Assembly (NCBI RefSeq): GCF_007859815.1
Contig: NZ_SJPH01000008.1
Location: 1 to 64,000 of the forward strand
Length of the DNA: 64,000 nucleotides
Origin: Botrimarina hoheduenensis
GTDB taxonomy: Bacteria > Planctomycetota > Planctomycetia > Pirellulales > Lacipirellulaceae
Reading direction: 5' to 3'
Shown here: in pieces, positions 25,165 to 34,082 of the stretch
How the letters are laid out: every line of letters begins with the position of its first letter
Numbering within the stretch: position 1 is the first letter of the stretch
Position numbers and translations under genes: made by a program
The notes under the pieces: model-generated
Told to the model about the DNA's origin: nothing
Seen by the model: the letters and a program-made list of their open reading frames with translations, nothing else
The model's database searches: none

Positions 25165-25228
25165 CCCGAATGCCAGCGTTGTATTACGGTCTGGATCCTC
25201 GCCGGGTTAACCTGGTTCAGCATTCGGG
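25165..25228. repeat. long-range inverted repeat between two genes
   Basis: CCCGAATGC (25165-25173) pairs with GCATTCGGG (25220-25228), enclosing 46 nt that contain a second palindrome (GGTTAACC). It could be an extended stem-loop in the 5' region of the next gene. No known RNA family is recognised. Confidence 0.35.
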
Positions 25229-25288
25229 ATTTGCCCGAGTGAGAGTCCCGCATGTGCGTTGCCCCTGACGGCGCGGAGGCCGTTTGTT

Positions 25289-26578
25289 GTGAAACGGAGT
25301 TCGCTTGATCGGCGTGACTGGCGGGCGCGGTCGGCAGTGCTCTTGGTCGCCTGGATGGCCGGCGCCGCTCGGCTGCCGGCGGCTGAGCGGGTAGCGCCCC
25401 TCTGCCCCAGCGTGCTGATGGTGGACCAGGACTCTTGGGCTCGCGCTCCCGAGCACGTTAACCGTGTCGCGCTGCTCCTGGCCGAGGCCCCTCCCGCCGC
25501 CCGGTGGGTGCAGCTTGTGCCAACACTGCATGTTCGCACGACCGCCGATCGACGCCCGGTAGCGTTTGGCCTGCGGATCAACCACGCCGCGTCCTGGGAA
25601 GCCCCGGAAAACTTCCGCGAAGTCTTAAGCCCCGCAGACGCCACCGCACTGCGGGACCGCTGTGCCGAACAACTCGGTGCGGCGATCCAGCAGGCGGTCC
25701 GACGCGGTCTGAGCATCGCGATCGTGCCCCATCTGGATACGGCCGGGGCGGTTCAATCCTGGCGGAACGATCTCGACTTCTCTCCCCAGGCAGTCCTCGC
25801 GGGGGCGTCTTATCGCTCCTTACTGCTCGAAGCCATTTTGTTGGCGATCGAGCGTTCGACTCAGGCCGATACACGGGTCGATCTAGCGCTGTCGGGCGAG
25901 ATGGGTTTCTCCCTTTTTTCGCACGCTACCGAGTACGCCGCGATTGCCCGCGCTGCTCGGCAGCGGCTCAGCCAAGGTCGCCCCGCAGGAGCGCTACGGC
26001 TGGGGGTTGCGCTCAACTGGTGTGACGGTGCGGGACAACTAAGAGCGGCCGAGCGAGACCCTCCTGCGATAGAAGCGCTGGCCGACGCTATCGATTTCGT
26101 GGGCTTCTCTTGCTACGCGCCGGTGAGCGTACCCCCCGCGGCGGAAGACTTTCGCAAGGCGATGACCCGTTCGGTCCGCGAGGCTGAATCTCTCGGCCTC
26201 ACCACCGAGACCATGGCGTGGCAGATCTCCGAAGTTGGCATCGGAGGGGGGGCGCGGCAAGAAGCAGGCGAAGCGGCTGATCTGCTCCTCGCCAAGGTTG
26301 CCGCGCGACCCTGGGAGGGGATCGGCGTTGGCGCGCCCAGCCCCTGGCGAGATCCGGCGTACGCTTCACTGCGTCGGCAGTACTATGCAGCGCTCTGTGA
26401 GTACCTGACGTCAGTACCGTTCGATCGTGGCATCGAGCGTGCTTTTCTCTGGAGCGAGGGCCCCTGGGACCCCCAGGGGATCGCCCCTAGCGGTCAGCCC
26501 GATGCCGAGATCGCCCGCGCGATCGCTAAACACAACGCTAAGGTGTCTGGCAACGGGGGCGAGGCCCCGGATCGATAG
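25289..26578 (+). CDS. exported TIM-barrel glycosidase-like protein
   Basis: This 429-aa protein has a signal peptide (SAVLLVAWMAGAARLPAA) and a barrel-like pattern of strands: WVQLVPTLHVRTT, SIAIVPHLDTAG, RVDLALSGEMGFS, ALRLGVALNWCDG, IDFVGFSCYAPV, then QISEVGIGGGA and AFLWSEGPWDP. Acidic residues at strand ends (Glu in SGEMG, Glu in ISEVG) are candidate catalytic residues of a glycoside hydrolase, but no exact GH family is claimed. The GTG at 25289 is preferred because GGAGG lies 9 bp upstream. Confidence 0.6.
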   Translation: MKRSSLDRRDWRARSAVLLVAWMAGAARLPAAERVAPLCPSVLMVDQDSWARAPEHVNRVALLLAEAPPAARWVQLVPTLHVRTTADRRPVAFGLRINHAASWEAPENFREVLSPADATALRDRCAEQLGAAIQQAVRRGLSIAIVPHLDTAGAVQSWRNDLDFSPQAVLAGASYRSLLLEAILLAIERSTQADTRVDLALSGEMGFSLFSHATEYAAIARAARQRLSQGRPAGALRLGVALNWCDGAGQLRAAERDPPAIEALADAIDFVGFSCYAPVSVPPAAEDFRKAMTRSVREAESLGLTTETMAWQISEVGIGGGARQEAGEAADLLLAKVAARPWEGIGVGAPSPWRDPAYASLRRQYYAALCEYLTSVPFDRGIERAFLWSEGPWDPQGIAPSGQPDAEIARAIAKHNAKVSGNGGEAPDR

Positions 26579-26599
26579 CTTGGTAACGCTGCCGATGGC

Positions 26600-27688
26600 T
26601 TAGGCGGGAATAACTGCTTCGCGAGATAATCGCACGATCAACCGTTCTAGCTGCACCCGGCTCCGTGTCGGGGAAGAATCGTAACCCTTCATCGCGAGGT
26701 CGGCTTCGAGGGTCCATTCGGCTAGTCGCATCGCGCGAGCACGGCCGATGAGTCGTAGCTGCCGCTCCGCGTCTTGCAGCTTAAAGCGGACGACTCCCGC
26801 TGCTTCGAGCGCCTGCTGCAATCCGATCCGCCGCCCTCGTTGTTCCGAAGCTTGGATGTCATCGGCCGCCGCGGCGAAGCGGCGTAGCGTCGAGCTGAGC
26901 TGCGCGAGCAAACCGATCGGCTGCTCTCCCGCCAGTAGCAGGCGATCGAGCTGCGTGAGGGCGTCGGCGGCTCGCCCCTCAACTGCGGCATCGATCATGT
27001 CCCACGCGGTTCGCGTCCGCCAACCGCCCACTTCTTGATCAACGAGTCGTGGATCGATGCGGCGGTTTTCGCCAACCAGCAACGCAAGCCGGGCGACCTC
27101 TTGGTCGAGAACGCCGAGGTTGAGCGGCAGCCGATCGAACAGGAGCTCAACCGCCTCCGCGGTAAGCTCAACGTTGTGCTCTGCCCCGGCCCGTTCAACC
27201 AGCCAACGGGCGGCGCTACGCCGATGCTTGGCGACCTCCGGACCACGCGTGGGGGTCTCGCATCGCACGTGCAGGCCAAACTCGGCGACGCGTTTGGCGA
27301 GCCGCGTGTTTCCTGGCAGCGACTTCACCGAGAGCAGTATCACCCCGTTGGACGGACTCGCGGCATAGCCTTCGAGCTGGTCGCGGTAACGGGTGACAAA
27401 GGTGTCGGCCTCGTCCACGTAGGCGATCGATTTTCCACCGCCGAAGAGTGAGCGGGTGTTGACCGTATCCGCCAGCGAGGGCCAATCGGCCTCAGCACCG
27501 TTGAACGAGTGCCATTGCAGACCACCGTCTGTGTCATCATTGCCGACCAGGCGTTCACGCAGGACCGCGATCACCTCGTGGCGCACAAAACCATCGTCGC
27601 CGCTAACTACGCCGAGCGCTGCGGTCGGCGTAGTTGGTGCTAACAGGTACTCAAGGCCGGTCACGCCGGCCGGCTTGGACTTTGCCAT
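26600..27688 (-). CDS. holA: DNA polymerase III delta subunit
   Basis: This 362-aa clamp-loader subunit opens the beta clamp during replication. Recognisable features are ALGVVSGDDGFVRHEVIAVL near the N-terminus, the SLFGGGKSIAYVDEADTF strand-helix, ILLSVKSLPGNTRLAKRV, LVERAGAEHNVELTAEAVEL, the GVLDQEVARLALLVG helix, and a C-terminal collar domain (GLLAQLSSTLRRFAAAADD). As in other delta subunits there is no functional P-loop. MAKSKP is preferred over an ATG 15 codons upstream. It is convergent with the glycosidase-like gene. Confidence 0.9.
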   Translation of the reverse strand: MAKSKPAGVTGLEYLLAPTTPTAALGVVSGDDGFVRHEVIAVLRERLVGNDDTDGGLQWHSFNGAEADWPSLADTVNTRSLFGGGKSIAYVDEADTFVTRYRDQLEGYAASPSNGVILLSVKSLPGNTRLAKRVAEFGLHVRCETPTRGPEVAKHRRSAARWLVERAGAEHNVELTAEAVELLFDRLPLNLGVLDQEVARLALLVGENRRIDPRLVDQEVGGWRTRTAWDMIDAAVEGRAADALTQLDRLLLAGEQPIGLLAQLSSTLRRFAAAADDIQASEQRGRRIGLQQALEAAGVVRFKLQDAERQLRLIGRARAMRLAEWTLEADLAMKGYDSSPTRSRVQLERLIVRLSREAVIPA

Positions 27689-27779
27689 GCTGAGTCGATC
27701 GGAGCGGGGGGCGTTGCATCCCGAAGTAACCACCAGTCTAGCGGCTAGCGGGTTGCTCGTTCAGCGGCCGGACGACTTT

Positions 27780-29537
27780 TCAACGCTGCTGGGCACGCAC
27801 GCCCATGAGGGCCCCGGCCGGGGTTGGCATGTCGATCACCACCGCCTCGGGGGTGATCGCCGTGGCAAGGTTGCCCCCCGCGTCACGCACCCGCACCCGT
27901 ACAAACAGCGAACGTGGCAGATGACGCTGCAGCCGCCAGTCGTACCGCCCGGAGTTGGTGAGTCCCGACGCAATCGGCAGCCAAGGTCCTTCTGGCCGCG
28001 TGGCATAAGCCAGATCGACCGGGGTCTTAGCGGGGTTCTCGTCGTCGGCGGTCCAGGTGACCGAGAGCTGATCCGCAAAGTACCCCTCGCCCTGAGAGAC
28101 ACCGGTAATCGCCAGGGCGGGCCTCCGTAGATCCACCCGTATCGTTGCCTCTGGCTGGTCTCCCGGCCGCGGCTTGATCGGATCGAGACCGCCGACCGAG
28201 GTTACCAGAAGCCGAAAGCCATAGTCCCCTTCGCCGGGGGTTTCGACGTGGATCGGGCTGCGTAGGTCGCTGTCGATCGCGTATCGGCGCCAGGACGATC
28301 CCCCATCAGCGGTGCCCCACAGCTCGACCGAAGAGACCCCCCACCTGCCGGTTGATTCGACCTCGTAGTCAAACTCAAAGCGGGTGCTGCCCACGACTCG
28401 TGATCCAGTATCGAGGCTGTCGGTACCCGCCTGCGCAATTCCAGCCGGCGGCGGAGCGAGACTGGCCTGCCGAAACGGACTGGAACGATCGCCCCCGGCC
28501 GATGTGAGGGGCTGCGAGCGGGGCGTTGCGTCGCTCGGCCAAGCGGTCGAGCCAGTGCGCGCGAACGCTTCTTGCGAGGTTTCCGCCGACTCGCTTGTCC
28601 ACCCACCGGGTGCGGGGGACCGCTGGAAATTATCAAGGCGGGTCAGCGGTGCCGCTTCCAAACCGTCCTGCGTGGCCCTCGAAAATCCCGTGGACTGCGA
28701 AGCCAACCGAAACGGGTCGCCTGAAGAAGCGGATGCCGCCCCGAGCGGATTGCTGCTCGCGAGCCTGTTGGCCGATTGGCCCCACACCGCTACGGGATCG
28801 CTTTCTGGCGGCAGCGGGCCCGACGGTGAAATCGCTGCCATCGCGATAAGCGGTGTCGTGATCGCCTTTTCCTCTCGATTGCCCGCCCGGTCATCGACGC
28901 TCAGCCGCAGATTAACGCTGCTAAGGGAAGTCGGTGCTCGCCACACCCCGGTCACGCGGGCGTATCGCGGGTCAGTTGGGTTTGCATCCGCGGTCTGTAT
29001 CACCACTGGTGTCCAGTGCGGCTGACCCGGTGCTTGGGCATAGACCCGGAGTGACTCGGGCGCGATGGCAACAGCGTCGGTGGCCGTCACCTCGATCTGG
29101 ACCAAGCCGTCGCGGATCTGCGCCTGGGGGGGGAGCAGCGTCGGGCGGGTCGTGTCGATCAACACGCGCATTTCTGGTTCGAGCGGACCCGCGGGAGTCG
29201 CTCTGCCATAGGCGTCGTAGGTTCGCACGGCGAAGGCGTAGGCACCGTCGGTAGGCGCTCGAAACGCGAAAGACCCGGCTTGTGGTGAGGCCTCGGACGC
29301 CAGTGCCCAGTTACGTCCGCCGTCTCGCGAGGCGTAGAGAATCGCCCGCAGCGGAGCTTCGCCCCCTGTGGCCGTAAGCTTGGGGGCCACTCGGTAGGGG
29401 ACGGTCAGGTCGTGACGTCCCCAGAAAATCGGGTCAGAGGGGTCGGCGAGAGCGAGACCAGCACCAGCGCAGACTGCCCAAACCGCCAAAAGCGGGCTGA
29501 GGCGGGCGCATAGCGATCGGTCGCGTGCCGGTTGCAT
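27780..29537 (-). CDS. exported protein with Ig-like/BNR-like repeats, 585 aa
   Basis: A signal peptide (SPLLAVWAVCAGAGLALA) is followed by beta-rich segments. Two Asp-box-like motifs are visible (SRDGGRNW near residue 70, TADGGSSW near 400). Several fibronectin/Ig-like stretches occur (FRAPTDGAYAFAVRTYDAYG, YGFRLLVTSVGGLDPIKP, LFVRVRVRDAGGNLATAI). The middle (about 230-375) is Ser/Ala/Pro-rich and probably disordered. It should be periplasmic or surface-located. It is the gene upstream of holA on the same strand, 91 bp away. No enzymatic residues are evident. Confidence 0.75.
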   Translation of the reverse strand: MQPARDRSLCARLSPLLAVWAVCAGAGLALADPSDPIFWGRHDLTVPYRVAPKLTATGGEAPLRAILYASRDGGRNWALASEASPQAGSFAFRAPTDGAYAFAVRTYDAYGRATPAGPLEPEMRVLIDTTRPTLLPPQAQIRDGLVQIEVTATDAVAIAPESLRVYAQAPGQPHWTPVVIQTADANPTDPRYARVTGVWRAPTSLSSVNLRLSVDDRAGNREEKAITTPLIAMAAISPSGPLPPESDPVAVWGQSANRLASSNPLGAASASSGDPFRLASQSTGFSRATQDGLEAAPLTRLDNFQRSPAPGGWTSESAETSQEAFARTGSTAWPSDATPRSQPLTSAGGDRSSPFRQASLAPPPAGIAQAGTDSLDTGSRVVGSTRFEFDYEVESTGRWGVSSVELWGTADGGSSWRRYAIDSDLRSPIHVETPGEGDYGFRLLVTSVGGLDPIKPRPGDQPEATIRVDLRRPALAITGVSQGEGYFADQLSVTWTADDENPAKTPVDLAYATRPEGPWLPIASGLTNSGRYDWRLQRHLPRSLFVRVRVRDAGGNLATAITPEAVVIDMPTPAGALMGVRAQQR

Positions 29538-29761
29538 GGCGAAGCGTTTGCCGGAGGCGAGACATCCGGTAGAGGACGCTATTCCGAAGACACGGGGTGG
29601 GGATTGGCAGGGGGCCTCATCGCTGGCAGGCGGTCTAGCATCGCCAGCACGCTACTGCGTTTATCGGCTTGTGAGGGAAGCGCCCCCCCGTCTACCCGGC
29701 GTCGTTACGGAGGGTTTTGTAGACGCAAGCGTTATAAACCGACATAATCACGCAAGACGGC

Positions 29762-30208
29762 GTGTTGACAGCACACCCGAGGCGTTTAGAGCAACAAGCG
29801 ATACGTCGCTCCCGCAGAGAACCATTGGCGAGCCTACGCGTGACAGACGATCTCGGACTAACGCTGTTCGTGACGGCTATGCTTGCTTGGGCGACTCCCC
29901 CGCTTGCGAAAGCGACCGCGTTGTTGGCGCTCGTGATCGCTGTAACGGCGGCCGCGGTTTTGCTCGTGCGAAGCTGGGCGGGTCGCACCGGCGAAGACGT
30001 GGTTGATGCGAGCGAACTGCTCGCGAAGTTTCGAGATCTTTACGCTCGTGGTGGGCTCAGCGACGCCGAGTACCGAACAATCAAGACGAAGCTAGCACCA
30101 GACTTGCAAGCGGCCTCGTCGGCCAACAGCACCGGTGCCAGCAAGCCTCGCAATCCGCGTAACGACAACCCAGCCGATCCTTCGATCGAATTCATCCCCG
30201 ACGCTTAG
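29762..30208 (+). CDS. small membrane protein with SHOCT-like C-terminus
   Basis: This 148-aa protein has two hydrophobic helices (LGLTLFVTAMLAWATPPL and ATALLALVIAVTAAAVLLV), then a short cytoplasmic segment with ELLAKFRDLYARGGLSDAEY and RTIKTKL. The latter is the pattern of SHOCT domains that end many membrane proteins. The tail is Asn/Pro-rich. The start at GTG 29762 is uncertain; later starts would shorten only the basic N-terminus. Confidence 0.65.
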   Translation: MLTAHPRRLEQQAIRRSRREPLASLRVTDDLGLTLFVTAMLAWATPPLAKATALLALVIAVTAAAVLLVRSWAGRTGEDVVDASELLAKFRDLYARGGLSDAEYRTIKTKLAPDLQAASSANSTGASKPRNPRNDNPADPSIEFIPDA

Positions 30209-30618
30209 GTTTCCGAAAAAATAGCTTCCCTCTCGTGGCCGGACCGCCCGCACTGCCTGGAAGGGTTTTGCGGTTGTCCCTCCCGGGGGGTGGTGTCGGA
30301 GACTCGGAGAGTCGATGAACGATCCTCGTCGGACTTGCGTAATCGAACGCGAACACACTGCTCGAAGAGAAGCGTGGACAAGGAAGCCCCGCCTGGCGTG
30401 GAGTTAGCGAGCAGCGGTCCTCTGAAACCTCTTGGGTCATTTCCTCCAACGAACTCGGCGTCGGGAAGCGCGTCGGGAGGGGGAAACGCGGAACCAAGAG
30501 CTTGAGGACCGCGGCAAGTGAGCATCGAGCGGCGCCACCACACGGCACAGCGGCGAGTTAGCCCTCCAATCCTGGGGAGCATCGCTGCCACGCACAGTCG
30601 GGTTAAGGAGAATTATCC
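30209..30618. other. intergenic region upstream of clpX
   Basis: 410 bp without a supported gene; open frames on both strands lack coding character. It must contain the clpX promoter. No clpP or tig gene is adjacent, unlike in many bacteria. AAGGAGAATTATCC directly before the clpX ATG is a strong ribosome-binding site. Confidence 0.45.
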
Positions 30619-31899
30619 ATGCCTTCGGGTAAAGAGATCACCGGCACACGTCGTACCGGTACGTCAAAGAAGAATGCGTTCTGTTCGTTCTGTCGCAAGA
30701 GCTATCGCGACGTCGGCCCGCTCGTTGAGGGGCCGGGCGATGTTTATATCTGCGGCGAGTGCATTGAGCTCTGCCAATCGATCCTGGACCAAGAGCGCAA
30801 GCGCCGCGGCGATAGCAAGCAGCTCTTTACCAAGATCCCCTCGCCACGCGAGATCGTTGCCGAACTCGATCAGTACGTGATCGGGCAAGACTCCGCCAAG
30901 CGTGTCCTGGCCGTTGCGGTTCATAGCCACTACAAGCGTCTTGTCGCGGCAGAAGACGAGGGCGATGTCGAGATCGACAAGTCCAACATCTTGCTAGTGG
31001 GCCCCACGGGCTGCGGCAAGACGCTGCTCGCCAAGACCCTGGCGCGGAGCCTCAACGTGCCGTTCGCGATCGGCGACGCCACGACCCTCACCGAGGCGGG
31101 CTACGTTGGCGAGGACGTTGAGAACCTCCTGCTCAAGCTGTTGCACGCCGCTGATTTCGACGTCGAGGCCGCCCAGCGGGGGATCCTCTACATCGACGAG
31201 ATCGACAAGATCGGCAAGACAAGCCAGAACGTCTCGATCACGCGCGACGTGTCCGGAGAGGGCGTGCAGCAAGCGCTCCTGAAGATGCTCGAGGGGACCA
31301 CTGCGAACGTCCCCCCCCAGGGTGGCCGCAAGCACCCCGAGCAGCAGTACATCCAGATCGATACGACCAACATCCTCTTTATCTGCGGTGGAACCTTCGC
31401 CGGGGTGGAAGATGTGGTTCGCAAGCGGCTTGGCAAAAAGACGATCGGCTTCAGCCAAGACGTTCAGCAGAACGAAGAGGTCAGCTTTGCTGAGGCGATC
31501 TCGCAAGTGAACGCCGATGACCTGATCGAGTTCGGGATGATCCCCGAGCTGGTTGGACGTCTGCCGGTTGTCTCGACGCTGCGTCCGCTCGACGAATCCG
31601 CTCTGGTGCGGGTGCTCACCGAGCCGAACAACGCGCTGACCAAGCAGTATCAGCGTTTGTTCAGCATGGAAGAGGCGAGCCTTGAGTTCACGCCGGGTGC
31701 CCTCGAAGCAATTGCTCGTCGTGCCCACGAACGTGAGACCGGGGCGCGCGGCCTGCGATCGATCATCGAGAGCGTCATGCTCGACATCATGTTCGATCTG
31801 CCCGATCAGCCACGCGGGCAGAGTTACTCCATCAACGAGGACGTGGTGGTTGGCCGCGACAAACTCTTTGCCGAAGCGCCTGAAAAGAAAAGCGCTTGA
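30619..31899 (+). CDS. clpX: ATP-dependent Clp protease ATP-binding subunit ClpX
   Basis: This 426-aa AAA+ unfoldase feeds substrates into ClpP. It has a C4 zinc finger (Cys22, 25, 45, 48), Walker A GPTGCGKT (128-135), the pore loop in [11 protein letters not shown], Walker [11 protein letters not shown], the RKH loop ([10 protein letters not shown]), a ClpP-binding IGF loop region at KKTIGFSQD, and the sensor-2 GARGLRS in the C-terminal domain. Length is normal for the family. It is a single gene followed by two strong hairpins. Confidence 0.98.
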   Translation: MPSGKEITGTRRTGTSKKNAFCSFCRKSYRDVGPLVEGPGDVYICGECIELCQSILDQERKRRGDSKQLFTKIPSPREIVAELDQYVIGQDSAKRVLAVAVHSHYKRLVAAEDEGDVEIDKSNILLVGPTGCGKTLLAKTLARSLNVPFAIGDATTLTEAGYVGEDVENLLLKLLHAADFDVEAAQRGILYIDEIDKIGKTSQNVSITRDVSGEGVQQALLKMLEGTTANVPPQGGRKHPEQQYIQIDTTNILFICGGTFAGVEDVVRKRLGKKTIGFSQDVQQNEEVSFAEAISQVNADDLIEFGMIPELVGRLPVVSTLRPLDESALVRVLTEPNNALTKQYQRLFSMEEASLEFTPGALEAIARRAHERETGARGLRSIIESVMLDIMFDLPDQPRGQSYSINEDVVVGRDKLFAEAPEKKSA

Positions 31900-31933
31900 G
31901 ATAAAAAGCCGATTGGTTTCTTTAACGAGAAGC

Positions 31934-31969
31934 GGACCGGCAAGCACACACCGTGACGCTTGCCGGTCC
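31934..31969 (+). terminator. clpX terminator
   Basis: Perfect 12-bp arms GGACCGGCAAGC/GCTTGCCGGTCC with a 12-nt loop are followed by GGTTTG, 34 bp after the clpX stop. Confidence 0.8.
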
Positions 31970-32203
31970 GGTTTGAGCCATTCTTCCAGTCGAGCATCAG
32001 GCCAGCCGTTCAATTGACCGACACCTAGAGCTAGAGAGACACGGGCCTGGCAGGCGAGGACTCAAAGCCAAGAGTGCTTGAACCGCGCAGCGAAAGCCGC
32101 GCAGTTTACCGGGTTGCTATCAGTCACAGGGCGACGTTCAATCTCGGGGCGGGGGCGCTTAGACGCTGCTGCCGCCGAGGGTCCAGTCGCCCGTTTACAA
32201 AGG

Positions 32204-32241
32204 AAAAGGCCGGCCGGTGCAACTGCACCGGCCGGCCTTTT
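32204..32241. terminator. bidirectional terminator with perfect 18-bp arms
   Basis: AAAAGGCCGGCCGGTGCA and its exact complement flank a 2-base centre, so T-runs are made on both strands. It stands between clpX (rightward) and the leftward PEP-CTERM gene ending at 32279, and can stop transcription from both sides. Confidence 0.85.
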
Positions 32242-32278
32242 CTGTTAAATCTTCAGAGCTCGTTGAGCGAGCAGGAAA

Positions 32279-32932
32279 CTAGTCGCGACGACGGACCGCA
32301 ACCGCAGCAAGCGTTGCCGCGAGCAGCGCTAGTGTGGCGGGCTCGGGAACGACATTATCGGGATCAAGATCAAGATCGGCTTCAAGTTCACCGGTGCCCG
32401 ACGCGGTAAAGCTGGTCACCTCGGTCGCGTTTGCGATCAGGGTGTCAGCCTGGGTTGAGAGAGTGACGCTCACGGCACCACCAATGCCCGGCACGAAGGG
32501 CAGGTTCTGAGCGTTGATCGACCCAACCGTGCCGACGAACACAAAGTCGAAGCTACCACCGAACGGATTGTAAATGACGTCGGCGGTGTCAAGCGTCAGG
32601 TCGAGGATCAGCCCCGGGGTGAAAATCGACAGCGAGCCCCCGGCAGCCGAAGTCACGGTATCGCCGGACGGATCGATCCCGAACACTCCGGGAATCGAAA
32701 GATCAAAAGAAAGGTTCGAGCTGGTCAGTGAGCCTTGTAGGGCACCGCCAGCAAAAACAAAGATGCCGGTCAGAGGATCACGGGGGGCTCCCGTGTCGGT
32801 GATTAGACCGGTCGAAGAATCGTACTGCACGTCAACATCGACGAGCTGGATCTCGATCATGGTGGCTTGTGTCAAGCTCACCGCGCACAGCCACGCTGCG
32901 GCAAAGAGGGAACAGAGCAGGTTGCGTCTCAT
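32279..32932 (-). CDS. PEP-CTERM exported protein, paralogue A
   Basis: This 217-aa secreted protein has a signal peptide (LLCSLFAAAWLCAVSLTQA), a beta-rich body, and a C-terminal sorting tail VVPEPATLALLAATLAAVAV followed by RRRD, the PEP-CTERM signal processed by exosortase. The body begins MIEIQLVDVDVQYDSSTGLI and contains LSFDLSIPGVFGIDPSGDTV and a Thr/Gly-rich strand pattern. It is a clear paralogue of the neighbour at 33232: both have EIQLVDVD, SIPGVFGIDP and the same end, so they arose by tandem duplication. Function unknown; probably surface-exposed. Confidence 0.88.
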   Translation of the reverse strand: MRRNLLCSLFAAAWLCAVSLTQATMIEIQLVDVDVQYDSSTGLITDTGAPRDPLTGIFVFAGGALQGSLTSSNLSFDLSIPGVFGIDPSGDTVTSAAGGSLSIFTPGLILDLTLDTADVIYNPFGGSFDFVFVGTVGSINAQNLPFVPGIGGAVSVTLSTQADTLIANATEVTSFTASGTGELEADLDLDPDNVVPEPATLALLAATLAAVAVRRRD

Positions 32933-33168
32933 TAGGCGTTCCTCGGGAGAGAGTACAGCAGCCGAGCAGCTCGGCGGGGCTTGGCAGGTTGTTTTAGCGC
33001 AGGCTTATGGTGGCAGAGTATGAGGACTGCGCAAGGCCCTCAGGCTGGCATTGTGACGGATCGCTGCGGCGTTACAAGTGGTAAGCACGCCGATTGCTGG
33101 CCCTTCCCCCCTCGGGAGGGGGGATCCTCCCTGAAATCTCTCCTCCTGCATTCTTAACAACCTCGAAT

Positions 33169-33202
33169 AAAAAAGCGGAGAGGGCCATTCGGCCCCCTCC
33201 GC
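33169..33202 (-). terminator. terminator of PEP-CTERM paralogue B
   Basis: On the minus strand a GCGGAGGGGGCC/GGCCCTCTCCGC stem with a GAAT loop is followed by six T, 30 bp after the stop of the gene at 33232. Confidence 0.85.
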
Positions 33203-33231
33203 TGGGTGGTTTTCTGATTCGCCTCGTGACC

Positions 33232-33897
33232 TCAGCGACGCCGACGGCCTCCGGCCAGCAAACCGATCGTCGCCAGCAGGGCGATCGAGCCCGGCTCGGG
33301 GATGTTGTTGTTCGGGTCGGTCGAGAATTCGGCGTTCAACTCGCCGCTGCCCGAGGCCTCGAAGCTCTCGACCCGCGTTTGCGAGGTCGAGATCGAACGC
33401 GCCCGAGTCGAGAGGGTGACTGCGACCGGGTTGCCGATCTGCAGACCGAACGGCAGCGCTTGAGAAACGATATCTCCAACGGTGCCAATAAAACTGAAAC
33501 GGAAGAGTTCTTGCCCGATCACGGTTGGTGAGTAGATGATCTCAGCGGCTTGCAGGGTCAGCTTGAGGATGCTGTCGGGGATCAGCAGCTCGAGCGTTCC
33601 GCCGGCTGCGGACACAACCGAATCGCCATTGGGGTCGATGCCAAACACGCCGGGGATCGAAAGGTTGATGGCGAGTGAAGCGGCGGGCGAGAGCAACGAC
33701 CCGACCTGCGCACCATCGCTAAAGAAATAGATGCCCGCGAGATCGTCGTTAACCAAGCCCGCGTTGCTGATCACACCGGTGTTGGCGTTGTACTCAATGT
33801 CAACGTCAACAAGTTGAATCTCAACGTTTGTGGCGTGGGCTTCCCCACCAATCAGGCAAAACGCCGCGGCCGCGGCAATCCAAGTGGCACATCGCAT
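33232..33897 (-). CDS. PEP-CTERM exported protein, paralogue B
   Basis: This 221-aa paralogue of the protein at 32279 has a signal peptide (CATWIAAAAAFCLIGGEAHA), body features VEIQLVDVDIEYNANTGVIS and LSIPGVFGIDPNGDSVVSAA, and the sorting tail NIPEPGSIALLATIGLLAGG with RRRR. Each gene has its own downstream hairpin, so they are separate transcription units. The repeated GVFGIDP region may be the functional core. Role unknown. Confidence 0.88.
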   Translation of the reverse strand: MRCATWIAAAAAFCLIGGEAHATNVEIQLVDVDIEYNANTGVISNAGLVNDDLAGIYFFSDGAQVGSLLSPAASLAINLSIPGVFGIDPNGDSVVSAAGGTLELLIPDSILKLTLQAAEIIYSPTVIGQELFRFSFIGTVGDIVSQALPFGLQIGNPVAVTLSTRARSISTSQTRVESFEASGSGELNAEFSTDPNNNIPEPGSIALLATIGLLAGGRRRR

Positions 33898-34082
33898 GAA
33901 GTTCTTCCCTTATTTCCTTGAGGGGGGGCTAACCCGAACCAACGGAGACGGTCACTTCGCGTCGGCTTCGACGCGGTCCATCGCGTTGGCGGGAAACCCT
34001 AACTCAACGAGGAAGAAATCACCTAGAGCGATTTTGAGCAAAGCTCGCCAAGTGCTAGCACTCGGCGAGATTCAGCGCGGTG

